DNA from: Verrucomicrobiota bacterium
GTDB taxonomy: Bacteria; Verrucomicrobiota; Verrucomicrobiia; Limisphaerales; JADLHS01
Assembly (NCBI GenBank): GCA_004297495.1
Contig: SCTL01000062.1
Coordinates: 1-10,323 of the forward strand
DNA length: 10,323 bases
Direction: 5' to 3'
Shown here piece by piece: positions 1 through 7,061 of this stretch. The position numbers and the translations under genes are program-made. Under the pieces are notes generated by a model. That model had not been told where the DNA came from. It was given only the letters and a program-made list of their open reading frames with translations, and did no database searches. Position 1 is the first letter of the stretch. Each line of letters begins with the position of its first letter.

Positions 1-111
1 GCCCGGCTTTCGCCGCTTGACCTGAAGCGGCTTCCGTGAAAACACTCTCCGTCGCAGGTTCTCCGGCGGCGCAGCGGCGGTTTCCTCAAAACTGACCCGG
101 CCACTCATCAT
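1..111 (-). CDS. Possible 5' end of a divergent gene (partial, unrecognised)
   Basis: On the minus strand two consecutive ATG codons (109-111 and 106-108) open a frame that runs 37 codons to the window edge without a stop. It encodes a proline- and arginine-rich stretch that I do not recognise. The same frame also stays open upstream of these ATGs for at least 50 codons into xylA, so openness alone is weak evidence. In its favour, all three plus-strand frames are closed within the first 40 bases, and a divergent gene would leave a 148-bp intergenic region before xylA. It could equally be non-coding. No function is proposed. Confidence 0.22.
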   Translation of the reverse strand, partial: MMSGRVSFEETAAAPPENLRRRVFSRKPLQVKRRKPG

Positions 112-259
112 CAGGGTGAAAATTTTTCCGTCGGAACGTGCGAGGAACTTTGCCGTGCCCAATGACAATCTAAACTGAACAAAACCGCGAGCGACGCTGG
201 CCCGATTCGTTTCCGCAGCGTCGTCCGTGGTTCGACAACCCAACCTCAACCCACTGATT
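112..259. other. Leader region upstream of xylA
   Basis: No coding sequence is supported here. A weak sigma70-like pair can be drawn on the plus strand: TTTGCC at 149-154 and TAAACT at 171-176, 16 bases apart, with 3/6 and 4/6 matches to consensus. This is below what I would call a promoter. No Shine-Dalgarno-like purine run precedes the xylA ATG at 260; the 20 bases before it are C/A-rich. No hairpin terminator or operator palindrome was seen. Confidence 0.3.
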
Positions 260-1573
260 ATGCCCAGCGCGTTTCCCAAAATCTCGAAGATCAAATACGA
301 AGGACCGAAGTCCAAAAACCCGCTCGCCTTCAAACACTACAACGCCAGCGAAGTCGTCGCGGGCAAGACGATGCGCGAGCATCTGCGCTTCGCCGTGGTT
401 TACTGGCATACGTTTCGCGGCACGGGCAGCGATCCGTTCGGCGCGGGCACGATGCTGCGTCCGTGGGATGACGGCTCGAACTCCGTCGCCAACGCCCAGA
501 ACCGCGTGCGCGTGGCGTTCGAGTTCATCGAGAAGCTCGGTGCGCCATATTATTGCTGGCACGATCGCGATGTCGCGCCCGAAGGCCGCTCGCTCGCCGA
601 GTCGAACGCAAACTTCGACGCCGTCGCAAAAGTTTTGAAAGAGGAACAGAAGCGCACCGGCATCAAATTGCTCTGGGGCACGGCCAATGCGTTCTCCAAT
701 CCGCGCTACCTGCACGGCGCGGGCACAAGCTGCAACGCCGACGTGTTCGCGTTCGCCGCCGCGCAGATCAAGAAAGCGATGGAAGTCACGCACGAGTTGA
801 AGGGTGAGGGCTACACGTTCTGGGGCGGGCGCGAAGGCTACATGACGCTGCTCAACACCGACATGAAACGCGAGCTCTCGCATCTCGCCGCGCTGCTGCA
901 CATGGCGGTGGACTACAAAAAGAAGATCGGTTTCAAAGGCCAGTTCTACATCGAGCCGAAGCCGAAAGAGCCGACGAAGCATCAATACGATTCTGATGCC
1001 GCCGCGTGCCTGAACTTCCTGCGCGAATACGACCTGTTGCCGCACTTCAAGCTGAACATCGAGACAAACCACGCCACGCTCGCGGGTCACACGATGCAGC
1101 ACGAACTGGAAGTCGCCGGCGCGGCGGGAGCGCTCGGCTCGATTGACGCCAACACCGGCGACGAACTTCTCGGCTGGGACACGGATCAATTCCCCACGAG
1201 CATTTACCTCACAACCTACACGATGTTGAGCGTTCTGAAATACGGTGGCTTCAAGACCGGCGGCGTGAACTTCGATGCGAAAGTGCGTCGCGAAAGCTTC
1301 GAGCCGATTGATTTGTTCCACGCGCACATCGGCGGCATGGACGCCTTCGCCCGCGGGCTGAAGATTGCCGCCGCCATTCGCAAGGATGGACGGCTCGCTG
1401 AGTTCGTGAAACAGCGTTACGCCTCATGGGACAGTGGCATCGGCGCAAAGATTGAATCCGGCAAAGTGGGTTTCAAAGAACTCGAAGCCTACATGCTGAA
1501 GAAGGGCGATTCCGACGCAAACGCCAGCGGTCGTCAGGAATTCTTGGAGAACCTCATCAACGAATTCATCTGA
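260..1573 (+). CDS. xylA: Xylose isomerase
   Basis: Cytoplasmic enzyme interconverting D-xylose and D-xylulose (also D-glucose and D-fructose) with two divalent metal ions. The 437-residue product is the length of the longer, E. coli-type (class II) isomerases and aligns with E. coli XylA almost without gaps. The expected residues fall on the same numbers: His101 and Asp104 (HDRD), Glu232 and Lys234 (IEPKPKEPTKHQYD), Glu268 and His271 (NIETNHATLAGH), Asp296 (DAN), Asp307 and Asp309 (GWDTDQFP), and Asp339 (NFDAK). The ATG at 260 is chosen because it gives that register. A GTG at 227 would add 11 residues without family similarity. No xylulokinase gene follows; instead araA starts 94 bp downstream, so the xylulose made here must be phosphorylated by a kinase encoded elsewhere or by side activity of AraB. 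No signal peptide. Confidence 0.97.
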   Translation: MPSAFPKISKIKYEGPKSKNPLAFKHYNASEVVAGKTMREHLRFAVVYWHTFRGTGSDPFGAGTMLRPWDDGSNSVANAQNRVRVAFEFIEKLGAPYYCWHDRDVAPEGRSLAESNANFDAVAKVLKEEQKRTGIKLLWGTANAFSNPRYLHGAGTSCNADVFAFAAAQIKKAMEVTHELKGEGYTFWGGREGYMTLLNTDMKRELSHLAALLHMAVDYKKKIGFKGQFYIEPKPKEPTKHQYDSDAAACLNFLREYDLLPHFKLNIETNHATLAGHTMQHELEVAGAAGALGSIDANTGDELLGWDTDQFPTSIYLTTYTMLSVLKYGGFKTGGVNFDAKVRRESFEPIDLFHAHIGGMDAFARGLKIAAAIRKDGRLAEFVKQRYASWDSGIGAKIESGKVGFKELEAYMLKKGDSDANASGRQEFLENLINEFI

Positions 1574-1626
1574 GAAGGAATCGCGCAGTTCGCTGTCCGT
1601 TTTGAAGCGGAATTGTCGCATTATCC

Positions 1627-1661
1627 TTTGCACAAACGATTGCCCGAATTTTGCACGAAAC
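1627..1661. promoter_or_regulatory. Direct repeat upstream of araA
   Basis: TTTGCAC occurs at 1627-1633 and again at 1650-1656, 23 bp apart, each followed by AAAC (directly in the first copy, after one G in the second). The second copy ends six bases before the araA start codon. This could be a binding site for a regulator in the xylA-araA gap, but seven-base repeats arise by chance and no matching pair is seen before the other ara genes. Confidence 0.15.
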
Positions 1662-1667
1662 ACTTTT

Positions 1668-3182
1668 ATGAAGATTAACCTCAAACAACTCGAAGTCTGG
1701 TTCGTCACCGGCAGCCAGCATCTTTACGGACCGGAAACGCTCAAGGCCGTCGCGAAGCACTCGCAGGAAATTGCCAAGGCGCTCAACGAGGCGGAGGCGA
1801 TTCCGACCAAAGTGGTTTTCAAACCGGTGATGGTTTCGCCCGACGCGATCACGGAACTTTGCCAGCAGGCGAACAACGCGAAGAACTGCATCGGCCTGAT
1901 CACGTGGTGTCACACGTTCTCGCCGTCGAAGATGTGGATCAACGGCCTCAAGCAACTGCGCAAACCGATTTGCCACTTGCACACGCAATACAATCGCGAC
2001 CTGCCGTGGGCCACGATTGACATGGATTTCATGAACATGAACCAGGCCGCGCACGGCGATCGCGAGCACGGGTTCATCATGAGCCGCTTGCGCTTGAACC
2101 GCAAAGTCGTCGTCGGTTTCTGGGGCGAGGAAGCGGTGCAGGAAAAAATCGGCGCGTGGACTCGCGCCGCCGCCGCGTGGCACGACTGGCAGGGCGCGAA
2201 GTTTATCCGCTTCGGCGACAACATGCGCGAAGTGGCCGTGACCGAAGGCGACAAGGTGGCTGCGCAGATGAAGTTCGGTTTCTCGGTGAACACTTACGGC
2301 GTCGGCGATCTCGTGAAAGTTGTGAACGCGATTTCCGAAAAGGAAGTGGACGCGCTTTGCAAAACTTACGAGGCGACTTACACGATGACGGCCGACTTGA
2401 AGAAAGGCGGCAAGCGTCACAAATCCGTCCGCGACGCGGCGCGCATTGAACTCGGTATCAAAACATTTCTCGCTGACGGCGGTTTCAAAGGCTACACCGA
2501 CACGTTTGAAGATTTGCACGGGCTGGCGCAGTTGCCGGGTATTGCCTCGCAACGCATGATGGCGGCGAGCCATGGTTTCGCCGGCGAGGGCGATTGGAAG
2601 ACCGTCGCGCTCGTGCGCGCGATGAAAGTCATGGCCAGCGGTCTGGAGGGCGGCACGTCGTTCATGGAGGATTACACCTACCACATGCAGCCCGGCAACA
2701 AGCTCGTGCTCGGCTCGCACATGCTGGAGATTTGCCCGAGCATCGCCGACGGCAAGGCCGCGCTCGAGGTGCATCCGCTCGGCATCGGCGGCAAGGCCGA
2801 TCCCGCGCGGCTCGTCTTCAACACGCCCGCCGGCCCGGCCTTGAACGCCGCGCTCATGGATTTTGGCAATCGTTTCCGGCTGCTGATCAATGAAGTGGAT
2901 TGCGTCACGCCGCAGCACGACATGCCGAAGCTCCCCGTCGCGCGCGCGGTTTGGAAGTGCCGTCCGAATTTCGACGACGCCTGTGCTGCGTGGATTTACG
3001 CCGGTGGCGCGCATCACACGGGCTTTAGTTACGCCGTCACCACGGAAATGCTTGAAGACTTCGGTGCGATTGCCGGGCTGGAAGTCGTGGTGATTGACGC
3101 GGACACGAAGCTGCGCCAGTTCAAACAGGAACTCACGTGGAACGATGCCGCTTACGGCTTGAAGAGCGGCTGGGTTTCTTGA
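1668..3182 (+). CDS. araA: L-arabinose isomerase
   Basis: First step of bacterial L-arabinose catabolism: cytoplasmic, Mn2+-dependent isomerisation of L-arabinose to L-ribulose, the substrate of AraB encoded downstream. The 504-residue product matches E. coli AraA over its whole length, beginning at the typical N-terminal block EVWFVTGSQHLYGPETL. Metal and catalytic residues are present: Glu307 (GFAGEGDW), Glu334 (SFMEDYTYH), His351 (GSHMLE) and the His449-His450 pair (GGAHHT). The signatures DMDFMNMNQ, RFGDNMREVAVTEGDKV and FGFSVNTYGVGDLV are also intact. The ATG at 1668 is preferred. A TTG at 1602 would lengthen the protein by 22 residues that do not resemble the family. No Shine-Dalgarno motif is visible. 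The gene follows xylA by 94 bp and is separated from the next gene by a repeat-containing gap. Confidence 0.98.
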   Translation: MKINLKQLEVWFVTGSQHLYGPETLKAVAKHSQEIAKALNEAEAIPTKVVFKPVMVSPDAITELCQQANNAKNCIGLITWCHTFSPSKMWINGLKQLRKPICHLHTQYNRDLPWATIDMDFMNMNQAAHGDREHGFIMSRLRLNRKVVVGFWGEEAVQEKIGAWTRAAAAWHDWQGAKFIRFGDNMREVAVTEGDKVAAQMKFGFSVNTYGVGDLVKVVNAISEKEVDALCKTYEATYTMTADLKKGGKRHKSVRDAARIELGIKTFLADGGFKGYTDTFEDLHGLAQLPGIASQRMMAASHGFAGEGDWKTVALVRAMKVMASGLEGGTSFMEDYTYHMQPGNKLVLGSHMLEICPSIADGKAALEVHPLGIGGKADPARLVFNTPAGPALNAALMDFGNRFRLLINEVDCVTPQHDMPKLPVARAVWKCRPNFDDACAAWIYAGGAHHTGFSYAVTTEMLEDFGAIAGLEVVVIDADTKLRQFKQELTWNDAAYGLKSGWVS

Positions 3183-3233
3183 ATGGGACATGAACCCGCT
3201 CGAATTTTTCACGCGAGGCTTCGCCATGAGATT

Positions 3234-3305
3234 GGTAGGGACGCGTTCCACCGCGTCCCTAATCCATCGAAGAAAAAATGGAACGCGGTGGAACGCGTCC
3301 CTACC
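3234..3305. repeat. Perfect 23-bp inverted repeat with 26-bp loop, REP-like
   Basis: Bases 3234-3256 and 3283-3305 are exact reverse complements (23/23), separated by a 26-base A-rich loop. The left arm contains a smaller palindrome: GGGACGCG at 3238-3245 pairs with CGCGTCCC at 3252-3259 around a six-base loop. The right arm carries the same block with one mismatch. Nested palindromes of this kind are typical of dispersed REP/BIME-like or MITE-like intergenic elements. The hairpin lies between araA and the GH51 gene and could form at the RNA level. No T-run follows either arm, so a standard rho-independent terminator is not supported. Confidence 0.85.
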
Positions 3306-3311
3306 GGTTTA

Positions 3312-3352
3312 GGGTGATTGTCTCGAAATAATTCTTGCTATCGGGTGATTGT
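3312..3352. promoter_or_regulatory. Direct repeat upstream of the GH51 gene
   Basis: The ten bases GGGTGATTGT occur at 3312-3321 and again at 3343-3352, 31 bp apart, which is about three helical turns. They lie between the 23-bp inverted repeat and the GH51 start at 3378. An AATAAT hexamer at 3327-3332 resembles a -10 box but has no convincing -35 box. The spacing would suit cooperative binding of a regulator to one DNA face. It may also be a chance or decayed duplication. Confidence 0.22.
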
Positions 3353-3377
3353 GGGTTGGGTAAAAGAAATTAGCTCC

Positions 3378-5321
3378 ATGAAAAAAATCAAATTCAGCGT
3401 AATCGTCATCGGCCTGCTGTTTTCGACAGCGCTCGTCAGCCGCGCCGAGCCGGCAAAACTAACCATTGCTGTGGATCAACCCGGCGCGAAGATCAATCCG
3501 GCGATGTGGGGAATTTTCTTTGAAGACATCAACTTGGGCGCGGACGGCGGGCTTTACGCCGAACTCGTGAAGAACCGCTCGTTCGAGTTTCCGAACGCAC
3601 TGATGGGCTGGAGCAAAATCACGCGCGGCGGCGGCGATGGCTCGATGTTCATTCTCACGGACAATCCATTCAACGCGGCCAATCCACATTACCTCCGCAT
3701 CACTTCCGGCAGCACGGGCGCGACGGGCGCGGCGAACGAAGGATTTCGCGGCATGGGCGTGCGCGCGGGCGAGTCGTACGATTTCTCCGCGCAAATCCGC
3801 TGCGGCGAAGGCACGCCCTCGCTGGCCGTGGAACTCGTGGACGCCGACGGCAGTGTGCTCGCGTCCGCCGGGCTGGACAATTTTTCCATTCGCTGGAAGA
3901 AGCGCACGGTCACGCTGACTCCGACGGCTACAGCATCGAAGGCGCGTTTGAATCTTATCGTGCGCGGCGCGGGCAAGGTGGACTGCGACATGGTTTCGCT
4001 CTTTCCGCACGCGACTTGGAAGAATCGTCCCGGCGGGTTGCGTGCCGACATGGTGCAGTTGCTCGCGGACTTGAAACCCGGTTTCATGCGCTTTCCCGGC
4101 GGCTGCATCGTCGAGGGTAATTATCTGACGAATCGTTATCAGTGGAAGACAACCATCGGGCCGATTGAGGAACGCAAGCTCATCGTCAATCGCTGGAACT
4201 TCGAGTTCAAGCATCGCCTCACGCCGGACTATTACCAATCCTTCGGCCTCGGCTTCTTCGAGTTCTTCCAACTCTGCGAAGACATCGGCGCGCAGCCGCT
4301 GCCGATTCTGAGTTGCGGCCTTGCGTGCCAGTTTAATTCCGGCGAGCAATGCCCGCTCGACAAGCTTGACAGTTATGTTCAGGACGCGATTGATCTCATC
4401 GAGTTCGCCAACGGCCCGACCAACACAACCTGGGGCGCAAAGCGCGCCGCGATGGGCCACGCCGAGCCGTTCAACTTGAAAATGATTGGCGTCGGCAACG
4501 AGAACTGGGATCAGCCTTACATTGATCGCTACACAAAATTTCACGCCGTGCTGAAGGAGAAGCATCCGGAGATTCAACTCGTTTCCAGTGCTGGGCCGTC
4601 GCCGGATGACAAGCATTTCAAATTCGCCTGGCCGAAGCTGCGCGAACTGCACGCCGACATCGTGGACGAGCATTGCTACGCGAAACCGGATTGGTTCTTC
4701 AACAACACGCATCGCTACGACAGCTACGACCGCAACGGCCCGAAAGTTTTCTTCGGCGAATACGCCGCGCAGAGCGACAAAGTCGTGAGCGTGAACAATC
4801 GCAACAACCTCGAATGCGCCATCGCCGAGGCTGCCTACATGACCGGGCTCGAACGCAACGGCGACGTCGTCTCCATGGCCAGCTACGCGCCGCTCTTCGC
4901 GCACGAGGAAGGCTGGCAATGGCGGCCCAACTTGATTTGGGTGGACAACCTCCGCAGCTACGGCACGCCGAATTATTACGTGCAAAAGCTTTTCGCGAAC
5001 AACAGCGGCGACGTGGTCTTGCCCGCCCAACTTGACGGGGCGGAAGGAAAACACCTTTACGCCTCCGCCACGCGTGACGAGGCGAGCGGCGATGTCATCG
5101 TGAAACTGGTCAACGGCGACAACGCGCCGGCGGAGATCAAACACAACATGTCGGGTGAGGCGCGCCTCAGCGTACTGGCGAGCGCGAATCGCGCGGATGA
5201 AAACTCCTTCATCGAGCCGACGAAGGTTTCGCCGAAAGAAAGCGCGGTCAAACTCGCCGCCGACAAGCCGCTGACTCTCCCGGCAAACTCATTGACCATT
5301 TTGCGTGTCGCGGCAAAATGA
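3378..5321 (+). CDS. Secreted alpha-L-arabinofuranosidase, GH51
   Basis: Retaining glycosidase predicted to release terminal L-arabinofuranose from arabinan, arabinoxylan or arabinogalactan. Of 647 residues, 1-23 form a Sec signal peptide (KK-rich start, hydrophobic core, SRA before Glu24), so the enzyme acts outside the cytoplasm; many GH51 enzymes lack such a signal. The mature N-terminus carries the family hallmark GIFFEDINLGADGGLYAEL. Residues about 75-210 look like an inserted beta-sandwich of the CBM4/9 type. The catalytic barrel follows from about 215 (GFMRFPGG), with acid/base Glu375 in GVGNENW and nucleophile Glu461 in VFFGEYAA. About 500-647 is the C-terminal beta domain. The ATG at 3378 is chosen because it starts the signal peptide; an upstream TTG at 3318 would add 20 residues before it. 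araB starts 45 bp downstream, linking arabinose release to its phosphorylation pathway. Confidence 0.93.
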   Translation: MKKIKFSVIVIGLLFSTALVSRAEPAKLTIAVDQPGAKINPAMWGIFFEDINLGADGGLYAELVKNRSFEFPNALMGWSKITRGGGDGSMFILTDNPFNAANPHYLRITSGSTGATGAANEGFRGMGVRAGESYDFSAQIRCGEGTPSLAVELVDADGSVLASAGLDNFSIRWKKRTVTLTPTATASKARLNLIVRGAGKVDCDMVSLFPHATWKNRPGGLRADMVQLLADLKPGFMRFPGGCIVEGNYLTNRYQWKTTIGPIEERKLIVNRWNFEFKHRLTPDYYQSFGLGFFEFFQLCEDIGAQPLPILSCGLACQFNSGEQCPLDKLDSYVQDAIDLIEFANGPTNTTWGAKRAAMGHAEPFNLKMIGVGNENWDQPYIDRYTKFHAVLKEKHPEIQLVSSAGPSPDDKHFKFAWPKLRELHADIVDEHCYAKPDWFFNNTHRYDSYDRNGPKVFFGEYAAQSDKVVSVNNRNNLECAIAEAAYMTGLERNGDVVSMASYAPLFAHEEGWQWRPNLIWVDNLRSYGTPNYYVQKLFANNSGDVVLPAQLDGAEGKHLYASATRDEASGDVIVKLVNGDNAPAEIKHNMSGEARLSVLASANRADENSFIEPTKVSPKESAVKLAADKPLTLPANSLTILRVAAK

Positions 5322-5366
5322 GCGCGGCCAATCGTCGCATCCATCGCCTGTGACCCGGAAAAACCT

Positions 5367-7043
5367 ATGAACCCCCGCTACACCATCGGACTGGACTACG
5401 GTACGAACTCCGTTCGCGCCCTCATCGTCAACGTCGCCAACGGCGCGGAAGTCGCCGCCGCCGTCTGGACTTACTCGCACGGCACGCAGGGCGTGATCCT
5501 CGCGCGTGACCCAAATCTCGCGCGGCAGCATCCCGCCGATTATCTCAAGGGCGCGGAAGTCACCATCAAGCAGGCGCTCGCGGCGGCGAAGAAATCCGTG
5601 AAAGGTTTCAGCCCCGCGCAAGTCATTGGCATCGGCGTGGACACAACGGGCAGCACGCCGTTGCCCGTGGACAAGGAAGGCCAGCCGCTCGCATTCAGCA
5701 AGAAGTTTGCAAGCAATCCCGCCGCGATGGCGTGGCTTTGGAAAGACCACACCGGCGTCAATGAAGCCGCCGAGATCACCGCGCTCGCGAAGAAGATGCG
5801 CCCGCAATATCTCGCCAAGTGCGGTGGAACTTATTCGAGCGAATGGTTTTGGAGCAAGATTCTCAAATGCCTGCGCACCGCGCCGGAAGTTTTCAACGGT
5901 GCGCACGCGTGGGTTGAACTCGCGGATTACGTTCCTGCCGCACTCACTGGCACTGAGCACCCGAAGAAGTTCATCGCTGGCGTCTGCGCTGCCGGACACA
6001 AGGCGATGTGGAACGCCAAGTGGGGCGGTTATCCGGATGAGGCATTTCTCTCCAAGCTGAATCCGAAGCTCGGCAAACTACGCAAGCGACTCACGACACG
6101 CGTTCATTCGATTGATCGCGCGGTCGGCGGACTCACGCCAGCGTGGGCGAAGAAGACCGGACTTACTGCCGGGATTCCCGTCGCCGTCGGTGCATTCGAT
6201 GCGCATCTCGGCGCGGTCGGTTCTGGCGTTGCGCCGGGAACGCTGGTGAAGATTATCGGCACGAGCACGTGCGACATCGCGGTGCGGGCGAACAATCAGA
6301 AGCTCGCCGACGTGCCGGGCGTTTGCGGCATCGTGGACGGCAGCGTGTTGCCCGGTTACTTCGGACTTGAAGCCGGCCAGTCCGCCGTGGGTGATTTGTT
6401 CAACTGGCTGGTGAATTACATCGAACCCGGTGGCAAGGAAGCCGGTTCACACGTCGAGCTCAGCAAAGGCGCGCTGAAATTGCAGGCCGGCGAAAGCGGC
6501 TTGCTCGCGCTCGATTGGAATAACGGCAACCGCACCATTCTCGTGGACCAGCGGCTCACCGGATTGCTCGTTGGGCAGACGCTTTACACGACGCCGGCTG
6601 AGATTTTCCGCGCGCTCATCGAGGCGACGGCGTTCGGCGCGCTGACCATCATCAATCGCTTCGAGGAATACGGCGTGAAGATTTCGTCCGTGGTGAACTG
6701 CGGCGGCATCGCAGAGAAAAGCCCGCTCGTCATGCAGATTTACGCGGACGTAACGGGCCGTCCGATGAAAGTCAGCCGCTCGGCACAAACCTGTGCGTTG
6801 GGCTCGGCCATCGCGGCGGCAGTCGTGGCCGCCGCGCACAAGGATTACGCCACGGCACAACGCAAGATGACCGGTCTCAAGCCGCACATCTACAAACCGA
6901 ACTCCAGAGCACACGCGACCTACAAGGAGCTTTATGCGCTCTACAAGCAACTGCACGACGCCTTCGGCACGAAGGACGGCGGCGGAAATCTGTATCGTGT
7001 GATGAAGAAGCTGATTGAGATTAGGAGTCGTGTGAGAAAGTGA
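5367..7043 (+). CDS. araB: L-ribulokinase (FGGY family)
   Basis: Second step of L-arabinose catabolism: ATP-dependent phosphorylation of L-ribulose to L-ribulose 5-phosphate in the cytoplasm. The 558 residues align with E. coli AraB throughout. The N-terminal actin-like nucleotide fold has IGLDYGTNSVRAL (residues 7-19). GIGVDTTGSTP, LWKDHT (Trp125-His128) and GGTYSSEWFWSKIL are ribulokinase signatures. The candidate catalytic base is Asp278 in GAFDAHLGAVG, followed by IGTSTCD. The C-terminal domain has LEAGQSA and NCGGIAEKSPLVMQ (from Asn444). These fit AraB better than xylulokinase or glycerol kinase, though side activity on D-xylulose is possible. GGAA at 5357-5360, six bases before the ATG, is one of the few SD-like motifs in the window. 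It lies 45 bp after the GH51 gene and 18 bp before the GH28 gene, so all three are probably co-transcribed. Confidence 0.96.
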   Translation: MNPRYTIGLDYGTNSVRALIVNVANGAEVAAAVWTYSHGTQGVILARDPNLARQHPADYLKGAEVTIKQALAAAKKSVKGFSPAQVIGIGVDTTGSTPLPVDKEGQPLAFSKKFASNPAAMAWLWKDHTGVNEAAEITALAKKMRPQYLAKCGGTYSSEWFWSKILKCLRTAPEVFNGAHAWVELADYVPAALTGTEHPKKFIAGVCAAGHKAMWNAKWGGYPDEAFLSKLNPKLGKLRKRLTTRVHSIDRAVGGLTPAWAKKTGLTAGIPVAVGAFDAHLGAVGSGVAPGTLVKIIGTSTCDIAVRANNQKLADVPGVCGIVDGSVLPGYFGLEAGQSAVGDLFNWLVNYIEPGGKEAGSHVELSKGALKLQAGESGLLALDWNNGNRTILVDQRLTGLLVGQTLYTTPAEIFRALIEATAFGALTIINRFEEYGVKISSVVNCGGIAEKSPLVMQIYADVTGRPMKVSRSAQTCALGSAIAAAVVAAAHKDYATAQRKMTGLKPHIYKPNSRAHATYKELYALYKQLHDAFGTKDGGGNLYRVMKKLIEIRSRVRK

Positions 7044-7061
7044 TTTGAATCACGAACCCAG

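Noticed and set aside
227..259. GTG start extending XylA by 11 residues
   Set aside because: The ATG at 260 puts all active-site residues on E. coli numbering, and the extra residues have no family counterpart.
170..1327. 385-codon minus-strand open frame opposite xylA
   Set aside because: No domain is recognisable, the composition is of antisense type, and xylA on the other strand is unambiguous.
1566..3251. 561-codon open frame on the minus strand opposite araA
   Set aside because: Same antisense effect. It starts inside the 23-bp inverted repeat and covers araA, whose plus-strand product matches AraA end to end.
3234..3305. Inverted repeat as a rho-independent terminator
   Set aside because: The stem is strong, but neither side is followed by a T-run (GGTTTAGGG downstream on the plus strand; no T tract on the minus strand). 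It is better described as a repeat element.
3318..3377. Upstream TTG start extending the GH51 protein by 20 residues
   Set aside because: The extension would bury the signal peptide that begins at the ATG at 3378, and the added residues resemble nothing in the family.
3459..5144. 561-codon open frame on the minus strand opposite the GH51 gene
   Set aside because: It lies entirely within a gene with full family similarity and intact catalytic residues. Its translation is rich in Arg, Val and His with no recognisable domain, as expected from GC-biased third positions read antisense.
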